From: Agrobacterium pusense
GTDB lineage: Bacteria > Pseudomonadota > Alphaproteobacteria > Rhizobiales > Rhizobiaceae
Direction of reading: 5' to 3'
Assembly: GCF_900102105.1 (NCBI RefSeq)
Contig: NZ_FNBB01000001.1
Location: 62,001-126,000 of the forward strand
DNA: 64,000 nt
Each line of letters begins with the position of its first letter. Position 1 is the stretch's first letter. The translations under genes were made by a program, and so were the position numbers. The notes under the pieces are model-generated. The model worked only from the letters and a program-made list of their open reading frames with translations. It was not told the origin of the DNA and did not search any database. Of the stretch, positions 15,361 through 25,664 are shown in pieces.

Positions 15361-17079
15361 ATGACCGTCGTTGAAGCCGTAACCGCCGAACCGGAAAGCG
15401 CCATCCGTACCATTCACACCGATCTGCCCGTCAACGCCACCTTTCATGTCTGGCTGAAGGCAAAAAAAGCCGGCGAGCCGGGTGCGGTTTCCTTCTCCAA
15501 TCAAAACGGAAAATTCGCCGAAGTTTCAAGCGTCAACACCGAAGAGTACGGGTTTCGGATCTATCAGGTTTTTGGCGGCGGCCATGTGGAGCTGAGTTAC
15601 GACACGGTCACCACCGCCGTTTCGGTGATTTATTGGTTCACGGCATCGGATGTACTCGAAACCGGCATCACGGTTGTCCATACCAAGCCTGACAATGCCG
15701 CGCCGGAACTTCCCGGCAGCTACCACTTCCGCCCGCCCTTCGGCTGGATGAATGACCCGAACGGCTTTGGCCGCTTCGAGGGCCGTCCGCATCTGTTTTA
15801 TCAGCATTATTCGCACGGGCTGCGGTGGAACACCATGCATTGGGGACATGCTGTCTCCTCAGATTATCTTCGCTGGCGGCATCTGCCGATCTTCCTTTTT
15901 CCGTCAGAAGACCTGACCACCCGTCCGGACAAGCGCGGCGGCGCCTATTCCGGCTCCACCATTCCGCTGGTGGAAGGCACCGGCATCCGCGTGTTCTTCA
16001 CCGAGCAGGTGCAGGACCGCATTCCCGAACAGCAGATACAGCTCACCGCCACCTCTTCCGATCTCATCATGGCAGGGCAGGCAGACGTCATTCTGGGCCA
16101 TCGTCCGGACGGACAGGGGCTGACGCCGGATTTCCGCGATCCTTACGTCTTTCGCGGTCCCGATGGCTTATGGAAAATGGTGCTCGGCAGCCAGAGCGAG
16201 GGGGGCGGTGTCATCCTGCTTTACGAAACGCTCGACCCCACGGCTGCTTCCGGCTGGACCTATGTGGGCAAGCTTTGGGTGGAAACGCGTTATAAAACCA
16301 CAGCCATCGAATGCCCCTGCCTGCTGCCGCTCGATGGCCCCGCCAATGCCCGTTCCACGCGCTGGGTGCTGATCTACGGACTGATGCACTCGGAAGACCC
16401 CGAGACAGGCCGCAAGAACCTGACGATGGCCGATGTGGGCTGGTTCGACGGCAAGGTCTTCACCAAGGAATCCGGTCAGGAGCTCGATTTCGGCACCGAT
16501 AATTATGCCTTTCAGGCCTTTCTGGACGGGGATAGCATCATCGGCATCGGCTGGCTGGCCAATTGGGCCGACGCCAATCCCGAGATCGATTTCCCCACCT
16601 CCATGACGTTACCGCGCCGGATCACTTATGTGAATGGCGAGCTTCTGACCCCACCCATCGGCGCGGCCGAAAGCCTGCGCAGCCACATTCTCGACCGCAC
16701 CCGGCTTGCGGCCGGCGAGCGCGTCACCTTCATCAACGGCGCAGTGGAGATATTGATCGAGCTTGCGTCGCCGGGGGTGCCCTTCGAACTCGCGCTTGAT
16801 CATCCGACGGTCACGCTCGGTCTCGTCAGCGACGAAACGGGCCTCTGGATCCGCCACGAGGATGGGCGGGAGGGCCCCTCCCCACATTACATTGCCAAAG
16901 GCGCAAGGGCCTCGCGCGTTCGTATCTTTCTGGATTACGGCTCCATGGAGGTTTTTGCCAATCGCGGACGGTATGTCGGCACGAAACGCATCGAGGGCTT
17001 CGAGCCCGTGCGCGCCGCTCTTTTGAAGGCCGAGCCCGGGGCGGTGGTCCACGCCACGACCTGGGCGCTGCGTCCCTAA
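15361..17079 (+). CDS. Glycoside hydrolase family 32 (beta-fructosidase)
   Basis: 572 residues. After an unusual N-terminal 110-residue beta-rich extension (NATFHVWLKAKK...VSVIYWF) comes the five-blade propeller with the three catalytic motifs: WMNDPNG (nucleophile D132), FRDP (D260) and EC (E317, C318). A C-terminal beta-sandwich ends MEVFANRGRYVGTKR. It hydrolyses terminal beta-fructosides such as sucrose or levan. No signal peptide is seen, so it looks cytoplasmic. The ATG follows AAAGGAAAGG. No transporter gene is adjacent; a 57-residue membrane peptide follows 72 bp later. Confidence 0.9.
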   Translation: MTVVEAVTAEPESAIRTIHTDLPVNATFHVWLKAKKAGEPGAVSFSNQNGKFAEVSSVNTEEYGFRIYQVFGGGHVELSYDTVTTAVSVIYWFTASDVLETGITVVHTKPDNAAPELPGSYHFRPPFGWMNDPNGFGRFEGRPHLFYQHYSHGLRWNTMHWGHAVSSDYLRWRHLPIFLFPSEDLTTRPDKRGGAYSGSTIPLVEGTGIRVFFTEQVQDRIPEQQIQLTATSSDLIMAGQADVILGHRPDGQGLTPDFRDPYVFRGPDGLWKMVLGSQSEGGGVILLYETLDPTAASGWTYVGKLWVETRYKTTAIECPCLLPLDGPANARSTRWVLIYGLMHSEDPETGRKNLTMADVGWFDGKVFTKESGQELDFGTDNYAFQAFLDGDSIIGIGWLANWADANPEIDFPTSMTLPRRITYVNGELLTPPIGAAESLRSHILDRTRLAAGERVTFINGAVEILIELASPGVPFELALDHPTVTLGLVSDETGLWIRHEDGREGPSPHYIAKGARASRVRIFLDYGSMEVFANRGRYVGTKRIEGFEPVRAALLKAEPGAVVHATTWALRP

Positions 17080-17151
17080 GGAACCTTTTGGCGGATTGGG
17101 TGGTTGATAGACCAGAAACGCCCGAAAAATTCCGCCGAAAGGAGAAACGGC

Positions 17152-17325
17152 ATGACCAAAATCCGCGACACCAGCGATCCCATCCTGTTTCCGACGGAAG
17201 CCAACGAGAACAAGACCGAGAAGAAGCGCGCCGGAAAGGGTATCGTCATCGTCATCGGCGCGATCGCCGTCATGGCCTTTGTGGTCTATCTGACCGCGAT
17301 CACCATCGCCACTACCCAGTCCTGA
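17152..17325 (+). CDS. Small single-pass membrane protein, 57 residues
   Basis: MTKIRDTSDPILFPTEANEN, then a basic stretch (KTEKKRAGK) and one transmembrane helix (GIVIVIGAIAVMAFVVYLTAI, about 30-50). AAAGGAG lies just upstream of the ATG. A cytoplasmic N-terminus is predicted from the basic flank. I do not recognise a family. It may be cotranscribed with the GH32 gene. Confidence 0.65.
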   Translation: MTKIRDTSDPILFPTEANENKTEKKRAGKGIVIVIGAIAVMAFVVYLTAITIATTQS

Positions 17326-17331
17326 CCAGGC

Positions 17332-17362
17332 CGCGGCGCGGGCGCTAGCGCTCCCCGCCGCG
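17332..17362. terminator. GC-rich hairpin between convergent genes
   Basis: CGCGGCG (17332-17338) pairs with CGCCGCG (17356-17362), with an inner AGCGCT dyad. It has no T-run. It overlaps the end of the MFS gene and lies just after the small membrane protein stop, so it may end plus-strand transcription. Confidence 0.35.
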
Positions 17363-18733
17363 CAGCGCCCTTGCCGTGAAGATCGCCAGCAGCGACACCA
17401 CGACACCAAGCCCGTAAAGATATGTCATCGGCATCGTCACGTCTGCCCGATCGATTTGCGTCACGAGATCGGTCGCAGCGGCAACAGTGCCGCTTGCACC
17501 CGCACCGGCGGCGGCTCCCAGTGTCGCGACCGTGGGGAGCAGCGCGCCCGTCATCTTGCGTTCCTCCTCCGGTGCGGCTTCCATGGCCGCCTGGCTGATA
17601 CCTGCCCATGACATGCCGAAAGCCGATCCTATCAGGATTTGCCCCAGCAGCATTTCGACCGAACTGCCGGTCGAAAGCCCGAGCCCGAGCAAAATGCAGC
17701 CCGGCACCATCTGATAAGGGCCGTAATGCAGGCAAACCTCGCGCAGGCGATCGGAGCGCAGGCTTCCGATCAGCATTGCCACCAGGCTCCAGGCGAGCGG
17801 CATCGTTACCACGATAAAACCGGCGAAGGTGGGTTCATGACGCCAGAGATTGATGGCGACATAGGCCAGATAGACGCTGCCGAGAGCGTGGGCGTAGGAC
17901 ATCAGGAACAGCACCCAGAAGCCGCTGCCGAGCACCGTCTTCAACCGAAACGAATCCTTCGGAAACAATCCAACGGAAGGCCGTGTACCGGCGCGGAGCG
18001 AGGCCCACAGGAATGCTGCACCCGCCAGCAGGGACAGGGCGCGCAGGCTCGCATCCTCGAAGGCAGAGGGAGCGGAAAACGCCAATGCGCCGACGAGGCA
18101 GAGCGCCAGCGGCACCAGCGGTCTGCGCGTCGTCACCACCGGTCGCTCGGCGGAGACGGCAATGGCGGTATAGGCCACGAGCAACAGAATCAGGGGTGCC
18201 GACAACAGGAAGGTGGCGCGCCAGGAGATATGTTCGGTTGCGAAACCGCCTGTGAGCGGGCCGATGAACGAGGCGACCGCCCAGATCGCCGCTTCGATGG
18301 CGAAGACCTTCGGCAACAGGCCGGAGCGGAAACCGGCGGGAATGAGGCTGTAGCACACGGCAACGATCAACCCGTCCGCCAGACCCTGCAAGGCGCGACC
18401 GACGACGACCCACAAGAAGTCGTCGGCGATTGCCGAAAGGATGGAACCCAGAGAAAAGATCAGGCAGCACAGCAGCAGGACCATGCGCGCGCCGAAACGT
18501 TCGCGAAACAGCACGGCGGTGACGCCGCCAGCGACGGAACCGACGAAATAAAGACTGTAGGCCCAGCTATAAAAGGCCGCTCCGCCGATTTCATTCACGG
18601 CCACCGGCAAAGCCGTGACGACCGCGAACTGGTTGAAAGCGTGCAGGCCGATACCGGAGGAGATGACGGTTAAAAGCGAGAGATTGGTCCCGCTCAACAA
18701 TTCACCCCAGCCGTTTTTCTCCGTCATTTCCAT
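17345..18733 (-). CDS. Major facilitator superfamily transporter (multidrug-type)
   Basis: 462 residues, about 12-14 predicted helices. It shows MFS landmarks: the FRERFGARMVLL loop-2/3 motif A region, GRALQGLADGLIVAVCYSLIP and FIGPLTGGFATEHISWRATFL, the motif C pattern of drug-proton antiporters (DHA2-like). The substrate cannot be told. The start could be the ATG at 18733 or the TTG at 18742, which has AAAGGA at better spacing. It is alone on its strand, with no regulator next door. Confidence 0.8.
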   Translation of the reverse strand: MEMTEKNGWGELLSGTNLSLLTVISSGIGLHAFNQFAVVTALPVAVNEIGGAAFYSWAYSLYFVGSVAGGVTAVLFRERFGARMVLLLCCLIFSLGSILSAIADDFLWVVVGRALQGLADGLIVAVCYSLIPAGFRSGLLPKVFAIEAAIWAVASFIGPLTGGFATEHISWRATFLLSAPLILLLVAYTAIAVSAERPVVTTRRPLVPLALCLVGALAFSAPSAFEDASLRALSLLAGAAFLWASLRAGTRPSVGLFPKDSFRLKTVLGSGFWVLFLMSYAHALGSVYLAYVAINLWRHEPTFAGFIVVTMPLAWSLVAMLIGSLRSDRLREVCLHYGPYQMVPGCILLGLGLSTGSSVEMLLGQILIGSAFGMSWAGISQAAMEAAPEEERKMTGALLPTVATLGAAAGAGASGTVAAATDLVTQIDRADVTMPMTYLYGLGVVVSLLAIFTARALRGGER

Positions 18734-18909
18734 ACTCGTCAAAGCCGCATCCTTTCGATTTTCGCGATACGGCGGGCAAACTAGAACCTCAAGCGCCATT
18801 GAGGTCAAGACAGCTTTTTCGCGCCACTCGATCCGAAGGAATTCGCAGGCGACAGGAACCCTGCGCGTTTCCGCTCGTTTGCCGAATAACCGATAGAAAG
18901 GATACCGTC

Positions 18910-19158
18910 ATGGACCGCAAAAAAATCCTGCCCTCGAACGAAGACGCCATGGATGAAGACCTGCTCGACCTCGACATCGACGCCCTCCCCGCCAAGGGAG
19001 AAATTCCTCAATTCATCGAGCAGGAAATCGAGGAAGAAGAGGCCGAGAGCGAGGACGACCCCTATCAAGAAAGCGACGAGGCCCTGCCCGACGATGCGGA
19101 GGAACGGGTGATCAACCGCAATCCCTCGCGCGAGGGCGGGGCGTTCGACGAGGTTTAA
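18910..19158 (+). CDS. Acidic small protein, 82 residues, function unknown
   Basis: Starts MDRKKILPSNEDAMDEDLLD and stays very acidic, with the run EQEIEEEEAESEDDPYQESDE in the middle and a polar tail. It is probably soluble and largely disordered. AAAGGA lies nine bases before the ATG. It ends by overlapping the stop of the convergent toxin-like pseudogene by four bases. I do not recognise a family. Confidence 0.6.
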   Translation: MDRKKILPSNEDAMDEDLLDLDIDALPAKGEIPQFIEQEIEEEEAESEDDPYQESDEALPDDAEERVINRNPSREGGAFDEV

Positions 19159-19468
19159 CCGCTTGTCAGGCCGGATACGAGGCGTTTCAACATGTGGCGC
19201 TGATGATCCTGCCCACCGAAGAAGATGGCGAGAACACGCAACGTCTTCTCGCCGTCATCAACATCGAAATGAAAGATCGCCTGATTTTTTGTGACCCGAC
19301 GAAGGCCGGGCAACAGTCCAGGCATGAATGTCCCGCGAAACGGTGCCTTGCCGAGGATTTGCATATCCGCCTCAATAGCGCCGATGCGCAGGACCGCCCG
19401 CTCGAATGCCTCCGGCAGCGTGTCGCCAAGGCCGCGATAGGATTGAATGAGATGGTCGCGACGGACAT
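19155..19468 (-). pseudogene. ParE/RelE-type toxin remnant with 5-prime frameshift
   Basis: The long frame reads RRDHLIQSYRGLGDTLPEAF, then ERAVLRIGAI and MQILGKAPFRGTFMPGLLPG up to LRVLAIFFGGQDHQRHMLKRL, the ParE/RelE toxin pattern. No usable start codon exists in that frame after the preceding stop. An ATG with AAGG upstream (19468) reads MSV in another frame, then loses it. A 4-base deletion in the repeat GTCCGTC after codon 3 would explain this. No antitoxin gene precedes it. Use of the internal ATG at 19364 is the alternative. Confidence 0.55.
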
Positions 19469-19544
19469 TGGAGTTCTGCCTTCAAAGGAAAAATGATGCT
19501 GCTCAGCAGCATATCTTTCCTTTTCATTCCAGGAACGACGTGCG

Positions 19545-19745
19545 TCAGCCCGCCCGTTCAGGCGAGTAACCGGCCTCGCGGATTGCTTCCTCCGCGGTTG
19601 CGGCGTCACCCGTTACCGTGAGCCTATGCGTGGAAAGATCGATATTGACGGCGGCGTCGGGGAGGACGTCCGAAAGTGCGCCGCGCAGGGTCTTTTCGCA
19701 ATGGCCGCAGGTCATGTCCGGGATGAGGAAGGTGGTTGGGGTCAT
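19545..19745 (-). CDS. Copper chaperone (HMA domain, CopZ-like)
   Basis: 66 residues, one heavy-metal-associated domain: MTPTTFLIPDMTCGHCEKTL with the metal site CGHC, ending VTGDAATAEEAIREAGYSPE. It binds Cu(I) and hands it to the efflux ATPase. AGGAG lies six bases before the ATG at 19745. It is the third gene after copA and cueR on the same strand, 46 bp behind cueR, so the three form a copper-efflux operon. Confidence 0.9.
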   Translation of the reverse strand: MTPTTFLIPDMTCGHCEKTLRGALSDVLPDAAVNIDLSTHRLTVTGDAATAEEAIREAGYSPERAG

Positions 19746-19791
19746 GATTTCTCCTATTGGTCGGCGCCGATATTTTCGCACCGGCTTTCTT

Positions 19792-20214
19792 TCAGTGGGC
19801 TCTGGCGGGCTTGCTGTCTGTCTTGTCGGCACCCGCGAGATCGTCGAGGATGGGGCAATCGGGCCGGTGGTCGCCGCCGCAGCAATGGGCGAGATGGGAG
19901 AGCGTTTTCACCATGCTCTTCATCTCGGCGATCTTCTGTTCGAGATCGGCGATGTGGACGAGCGCGATTTCCTTTACCGCCGAACTCTCACGGCTCTTGT
20001 CCTGCCAGAGTTTCAGCAGCGTCTCGGTTTCTTCCAATGAAAAACCGAGCGTGCGCGCCCGTTTGATGAAGCGCAGGTTGTGGACATCCTGCTCTCCATA
20101 GACGCGGTAATTATTACCGGTGCGCGCGGCGGGGGTGATAAGGCCGATCTGCTCATAATAACGGATCATCTTGGCGGAAACGCCCGATGCTTCCGACGCC
20201 TGGCCGATATTCAC
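19792..20214 (-). CDS. cueR: Cu(I)-responsive MerR-family regulator CueR
   Basis: 140 residues. An N-terminal MerR winged helix ([26 protein letters not shown]) leads to a dimerisation helix and a C-terminal metal loop [11 protein letters not shown] with Cys111, Cys112 and Cys120, matching the two-Cys Cu(I) site of CueR. It should bind the palindrome at 22828-22844 and switch on copA by untwisting the 19-bp spacer. Its ATG overlaps the copA stop by four bases, so it is translationally coupled to its own target. Confidence 0.95.
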   Translation of the reverse strand: MNIGQASEASGVSAKMIRYYEQIGLITPAARTGNNYRVYGEQDVHNLRFIKRARTLGFSLEETETLLKLWQDKSRESSAVKEIALVHIADLEQKIAEMKSMVKTLSHLAHCCGGDHRPDCPILDDLAGADKTDSKPARAH

Positions 20215-22796
20215 GATTTCACCTCCCGATGAGCGACCTTCGCCCGTTTCAACCGCAGTGCATTGGCGAGAACAAAGACGCTGGACAGCGCCATCGCCCC
20301 CGCACCGATCATCGGCGACAGCGTGATGCCGAAAGACGGATAAAGCACGCCCGCCGCAACCGGTATCAGCGCCACGTTGTAACCAAAGGCCCAGAACAGG
20401 TTTTCCTTGATGTTGCGCATGGTCGCCCGGCTCATCTCGATGGCGTTGACCGCGCCCAGAAGATCGCCGCCAACCAGGACCACGTCAGCGCTTTCGATGG
20501 CGACATCCGTGCCGGTGCCGACGGCAATGCCGATATCGGCCTCTGCCAGTGCCGGCGCGTCATTGATACCATCGCCGACGAAGGCCAGCACCTTCCCGCC
20601 TGCCCGCATCTCATGGATTGCCTTCACCTTGCCCTCGGGCAGTACTTCCGCCACCACGCGGGAAATGCCGACCTGCCGGGCTATGGCATTTGCCGTACGC
20701 TCATTGTCGCCCGTCACCATCGCCACTTCGATGCCCATCGCCTGCAACGCCTTAATGGCGGTGACACTTGACGGTTTCAGCGGATCGGCGACGGCGATCG
20801 CAGCCGCCAGCCTGCCGTCGATGGCGGCATAAAGCGGCGTCTTGCCTTCGTCGCCCAGCCTTGCGGCAGCTTCGGCGAAGACATCAACCGAATGACCCAG
20901 TTTGGCCATGTAACGATCCGCACCGACCTCGACCTTGCGGCCATTGACGGTGGCCGCGATGCCGTAACCCGTCACGCTTTCGAAGTTCTCGACGGTTGGG
21001 GGTTCAAGTCCCTCTCCCGCTACCACCCCCCGATCTTCCGCAGCCCTGACGATGGCTTCGGCAATCGGATGTTCCGAGCGATCCTCGACGGCGGCAACCA
21101 GCGCCAGCACGTCGTTATCGACAAATCCTTCCGCAACCACGAGATCGGTCAGTTCCGGGCGGCCCTTGGTGACGGTGCCGGTCTTGTCGACCACGACGAT
21201 CTCAGCCGAGCGCAGTTCCTGCAGGGCCTGTCCCTTGCGGAACAGCACGCCCAGTTCCGCTGCCCGGCCGGTGCCGACCATGATGGAAGTCGGCGTGGCA
21301 AGACCCATGGCACATGGGCAGGCAATGATGAGTACGGCCACCGCATTGACCAGCGCGAATGTATAGGCAGGTTCGGGACCAAAAATCGCCCAGACGATAA
21401 AGGTCAGCACCGCAATCGCAATGACGACGGGCACGAACAGCGCGGTAACCCGGTCGACCAGCAGCTGGATCGGCAGCTTGGAGCCCTGCGCCTCCTCCAC
21501 CATGCGGATGATCTGCGACAGCATGGTATCGGCGCCCACCTTGGTCGCCTTGAACTTGAAGGCCCCGGTCTTGTTGATGGTGCCGCCAACAACCGCCGCG
21601 CCAACCGTCTTTTCCACCGGCACCGGTTCGCCTGAAATCATGGATTCATCGACATAGGACGAGCCTTCAACAACTTCGCCATCCACCGCCAGCCTCTCGC
21701 CGGGACGGATGACGACGATATCGCCCATCACCAGATCGTCAGGAGAAATATCGATGGTGGCGCCATCGCGCTCTACACGGGCGGTCTTCGCCTGCAGGCT
21801 CATCAGCTTGCGGATGGCGTCTCCGGTGCGGCCGCTGGCGCGGGCTTCGAGAAGCCGTCCGGTCAGGATCAGCGTCACGATGACCGTTGCCGCTTCATAA
21901 TAGACGAACTGCGCCTCTGCCGGCAGCAGGTCGGGCGCGAAGGTCGCCACGACGGAATAGAGATAGGCGGCAGTAACGCCCAGCGCCACCAGCGAGTTCA
22001 TTTCCGGCGCGCCGCGCAGCAGGGCCGGAAAACCGGTCTTGAGGAAGCGCAGACCCGGTCCGAAAATCACTGCCGTCGCCAGCACGAAATAGATGTAATA
22101 GAGGTTCTGCGTGTCGATGATGCCCATCAGCCAGTGGTGCATCGGCTCATAGAGATGGCCGCCCATTTCCAGCACGAAAAGCGGTGCCGTCAGGATGGCG
22201 GCGATCGTCAGGTCGCGTTTCAGCGCACCCTCTTCGCCCGCATGGTGCATATGGTCATGGCCGCCGCTTTCACCGGCCGTCGCCATCTGGCTCTGGCCGT
22301 AGTGATGCCCCTCGTGCCTGTTGTGGGATTGATGGGCGGAATGGTCGTGCGGCTTTGGCGTCGCCAATGCAAAGCCGGCAAGTTTTGCCGTTTCCACCAG
22401 CGCGTCCCGTTCACGCCGTCCGCCGATCGTCTCCACGGCGGCCTTGCCGGCTGCGGTATCGACAGTCGCGTTAATGGTGGTTGCGACGGCTTCCAGAACG
22501 GCCTTCAACCGCGCCGCATCCGCATCGCTGTGCAGACCTTCGACGGTAAATTCATGCCGATCCGGTGCAATATCGTAACCCACCTTCTTGATGGCAGCGC
22601 CAAGCGTTTTGGCTGAGAAACCTTCAGCCGGCTCGACCGTAAGCTTCTTCGTGGCGAAGTTCACGGAACTCGACATGACGCCGGGCACCTTGGCCGCGGC
22701 CGTTTCCACCCGCCGCACGCAGGAAGCGCAGGTCATGCCTTCCACGGGAATGGAAACCGGTTGATTTGGATGGGCCTGTCTGACTGTCTCGTTCAT
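20211..22796 (-). CDS. copA: Cu(I)-translocating P-type ATPase
   Basis: 861 residues. The first HMA domain has GMTCASC (Cys23, Cys26). A second HMA-like unit (about 81-145) has GLHSDAD in place of the metal motif and is degenerate. A His-rich linker ([16 protein letters not shown] and HDHMHH, 150-186) follows. Then come the membrane domain with CPC (493-495), the phosphorylation site DKTGT (Asp537), SEHP (576-577) and [10 protein letters not shown]. It pumps Cu(I) to the periplasm. AAAGGGGA precedes the ATG, and the upstream CueR-type promoter is clear. Confidence 0.95.
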   Translation of the reverse strand: MNETVRQAHPNQPVSIPVEGMTCASCVRRVETAAAKVPGVMSSSVNFATKKLTVEPAEGFSAKTLGAAIKKVGYDIAPDRHEFTVEGLHSDADAARLKAVLEAVATTINATVDTAAGKAAVETIGGRRERDALVETAKLAGFALATPKPHDHSAHQSHNRHEGHHYGQSQMATAGESGGHDHMHHAGEEGALKRDLTIAAILTAPLFVLEMGGHLYEPMHHWLMGIIDTQNLYYIYFVLATAVIFGPGLRFLKTGFPALLRGAPEMNSLVALGVTAAYLYSVVATFAPDLLPAEAQFVYYEAATVIVTLILTGRLLEARASGRTGDAIRKLMSLQAKTARVERDGATIDISPDDLVMGDIVVIRPGERLAVDGEVVEGSSYVDESMISGEPVPVEKTVGAAVVGGTINKTGAFKFKATKVGADTMLSQIIRMVEEAQGSKLPIQLLVDRVTALFVPVVIAIAVLTFIVWAIFGPEPAYTFALVNAVAVLIIACPCAMGLATPTSIMVGTGRAAELGVLFRKGQALQELRSAEIVVVDKTGTVTKGRPELTDLVVAEGFVDNDVLALVAAVEDRSEHPIAEAIVRAAEDRGVVAGEGLEPPTVENFESVTGYGIAATVNGRKVEVGADRYMAKLGHSVDVFAEAAARLGDEGKTPLYAAIDGRLAAAIAVADPLKPSSVTAIKALQAMGIEVAMVTGDNERTANAIARQVGISRVVAEVLPEGKVKAIHEMRAGGKVLAFVGDGINDAPALAEADIGIAVGTGTDVAIESADVVLVGGDLLGAVNAIEMSRATMRNIKENLFWAFGYNVALIPVAAGVLYPSFGITLSPMIGAGAMALSSVFVLANALRLKRAKVAHREVKS

Positions 22797-22818
22797 GGGA
22801 AATCCCCTTTCGAGACCC

Positions 22819-22849
22819 TATGTAGGGCTTCCCATGATGGGAAGGTCAA
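22819..22849 (-). promoter_or_regulatory. CueR-type copA promoter with 19-bp spacer and operator
   Basis: On the minus strand TTGACC (22844-22849) and TACATA (22819-22824) are separated by exactly 19 bp, the overlong spacer that MerR-family activators need. The spacer holds the dyad CTTCCCAT-G-ATGGGAAG (22828-22844). It lies 23 bp upstream of the copA ATG. The -35 box overlaps the stop codon of the upstream YkvA gene. Confidence 0.88.
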
Positions 22850-23226
22850 GGGAAGAAGAAATTTTTTGCCGCAAACAAAATCGTGAACGACGCCGCCAGC
22901 CACAGGCCGATGAATATGGCAGCAGCCACGCGGCTGACGGGACGGGATTGCGCGGCCGCGGCCGTCAATCGATGCTCCGCCAGCAGTGGCGGCGGCACAA
23001 GACGCACCGCAAGGAGGATGCCGAGCGGGACGATGACCAGATCGTCGAGATAACCGATGACAGGAATGAAATCCGGGATGAGATCGATTGGTGAAAGCGC
23101 ATAGGCGGCGACCAGCATCGCCACCACTTTGGCCAAAAGCGGCGTGCGTGGATCGCGTGCGGCAAGATAAAGGGCGTGAACGTCACGCTTGATGGATTTC
23201 GCCCATCGCTTGAGCTTTTCGAGCAT
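22846..23226 (-). CDS. YkvA-family (DUF1232) membrane protein
   Basis: 126 residues. The DUF1232 core is [38 protein letters not shown] (about 32-70), with the [11 protein letters not shown] signature. Extra hydrophobic segments occupy 60-80 and 100-120. The role is unknown; the family is widespread. It is co-oriented with copA, and its stop codon lies in the copA -35 element. Read-through into copA is therefore possible but would be separate from copper control. Confidence 0.88.
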   Translation of the reverse strand: MLEKLKRWAKSIKRDVHALYLAARDPRTPLLAKVVAMLVAAYALSPIDLIPDFIPVIGYLDDLVIVPLGILLAVRLVPPPLLAEHRLTAAAAQSRPVSRVAAAIFIGLWLAASFTILFAAKNFFFP

Positions 23227-23293
23227 GGGAAAGTCCCTGAAACATCCGGTCTGTCGATCCTATGCGTGATCCCCGGGGACTATGCAATGGTCT

Positions 23294-23902
23294 CTATGAT
23301 ACGATCCGCCTGGCGAAATAAATCGTTGCCCCGCCGCATTGCGGATCGTTGACGACGTGATCCAGAAGCCGGAATCCATGCGTGGCCAAAAGGCTTTCGT
23401 AATCTTCACGCGCGAGGCTGGCGTGATAAAGTGGCTTGCCCTGAAGGGTACCGATTGCTTCGCCTTGCACTGGCCCGGCAGTGAACATCAGGGCCGCACC
23501 TTCATTGGCATGCTGGCGGAAGATACCGAACATCCGGCGCTGATCCTCGGGACACAGGTGAAAAAAGCTGTGCCAGGCAATCAGCCCATCGAAACGGCGG
23601 CCGAGGGCCAGTTCGCGCATATCGGCAACCACCCAGAGTTTTTCCGGAAAGCGGCTGCGGCAAAGTTCGATCAGCGGCAGCGACGCATCGATGCCCGTGA
23701 GGTCATAACCGTTGGCAATCAAATAGCCAGCGATCGGCTCACCCGAACCGCAGCCGATATCGAGAATGGAGCCGCCATCGGGCAATAGCGAGGTGAACCT
23801 GTCCAGCCAGGGTTTTTCAACAAGGGAGCGGCCGCGCTGATTGTCAAAATCAGCACCGTGCTTGGTATAGAGCTTGATGACATCGCGAGAGGCATCCGAC
23901 AT
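23294..23902 (-). CDS. Class I SAM-dependent methyltransferase
   Basis: 202 residues from the ATG at 23902 (AAAGGA nine bases upstream). The SAM-binding motif I is ILDIGCGSGEPIAGYLI (about 46-62), followed by motif-II-like YDLTGIDASLPLIELC and the post-motif FDGLIAWHSFFHL. The substrate is not evident. It lies 34 bp downstream of the beta-lactamase gene on the same strand and is possibly cotranscribed with it, but no functional link is apparent. Confidence 0.88.
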   Translation of the reverse strand: MSDASRDVIKLYTKHGADFDNQRGRSLVEKPWLDRFTSLLPDGGSILDIGCGSGEPIAGYLIANGYDLTGIDASLPLIELCRSRFPEKLWVVADMRELALGRRFDGLIAWHSFFHLCPEDQRRMFGIFRQHANEGAALMFTAGPVQGEAIGTLQGKPLYHASLAREDYESLLATHGFRLLDHVVNDPQCGGATIYFARRIVS

Positions 23903-23936
23903 ATGCTGATGTCCTTTCCCGTGTGAGGGCCGTCGC

Positions 23937-24878
<942 letters not shown>

Positions 24879-24931
24879 TTAGGAGGCTGATGGGGCAGGA
24901 ATAGGACCAAACCGAAAATTGCCGTTTTTCA

Positions 24932-25411
24932 TCACGTCCGCTCCTTTTCTCCCGCCCTTTCGCCGACCGTCAGCGGCCAGTCGACCACATAATCCTCGAA
25001 GTCGTCAACATCCACATCGGCCTCGCTGACGGTGCGGCCGCGCGCGGAAATGCCGGCCTGATGCACTGTTTCGGTATCGCCGGAGACGAGATAATGCCAC
25101 CAGTAGAGATCCTTGCCATCGCGCACCAGCGCATAGGCGCAGGTGGGCGGCAGCCAGCCGATCTCGTGAACCTTCTTCAGGTCAAGCTGGATACAATCAG
25201 GCACGGTGGCACGGCGGTTCTCGTAATCCGAGCATCGACAGCTCTCGCCGTCGAGCAGCACGCAGCGGACGGAGGTGAACACCACTTCGCCGGTGTCCCA
25301 GTCCTCCAGCTTGTTGAGACAGCACAATCCGCAGCCGTCGCACAGGCTTTCCCATTCCTCGCCGGTCATCTCGGTCAGCGATTTGGTTTTCCAGAACGGC
25401 GCGTCATTCAT
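24932..25411 (-). CDS. YcgN-family cysteine cluster protein (UPF0260)
   Basis: 159 residues (or 162 from the ATG at 25420). It has the Cys-rich pattern [14 protein letters not shown] near the N-terminus, then [26 protein letters not shown] and LPPTCAYA. It probably binds an iron-sulfur cluster or zinc (the YkgJ/YcgN type). The acidic C-terminus reads [20 protein letters not shown] favour the second ATG because GGA lies ten bases before it. The function in the family is unknown. Confidence 0.88.
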   Translation of the reverse strand: MNDAPFWKTKSLTEMTGEEWESLCDGCGLCCLNKLEDWDTGEVVFTSVRCVLLDGESCRCSDYENRRATVPDCIQLDLKKVHEIGWLPPTCAYALVRDGKDLYWWHYLVSGDTETVHQAGISARGRTVSEADVDVDDFEDYVVDWPLTVGERAGEKERT

Positions 25412-25664
25412 CGTTAACATTTCCGTTTCATTTTGATCTCTTGGACGGGAGTGTTTAACCGGTCCCTAATCCTTTATATCGTATCGCCAAGGGCTGGTTT
25501 GTACGATATTTTAGCATATTGGCAGGCGGCGAAGGGGTCATTGGCCCGCGAAAGGCCGCCACGTCAAGCACTTCCGACATAACCATGCCACGGTTTTGCG
25601 TCGGGAATGGGTTGAAGCGCAGAATATCGACGGTCGCATTGCCTTAAACAGGAAATATCGCCAG

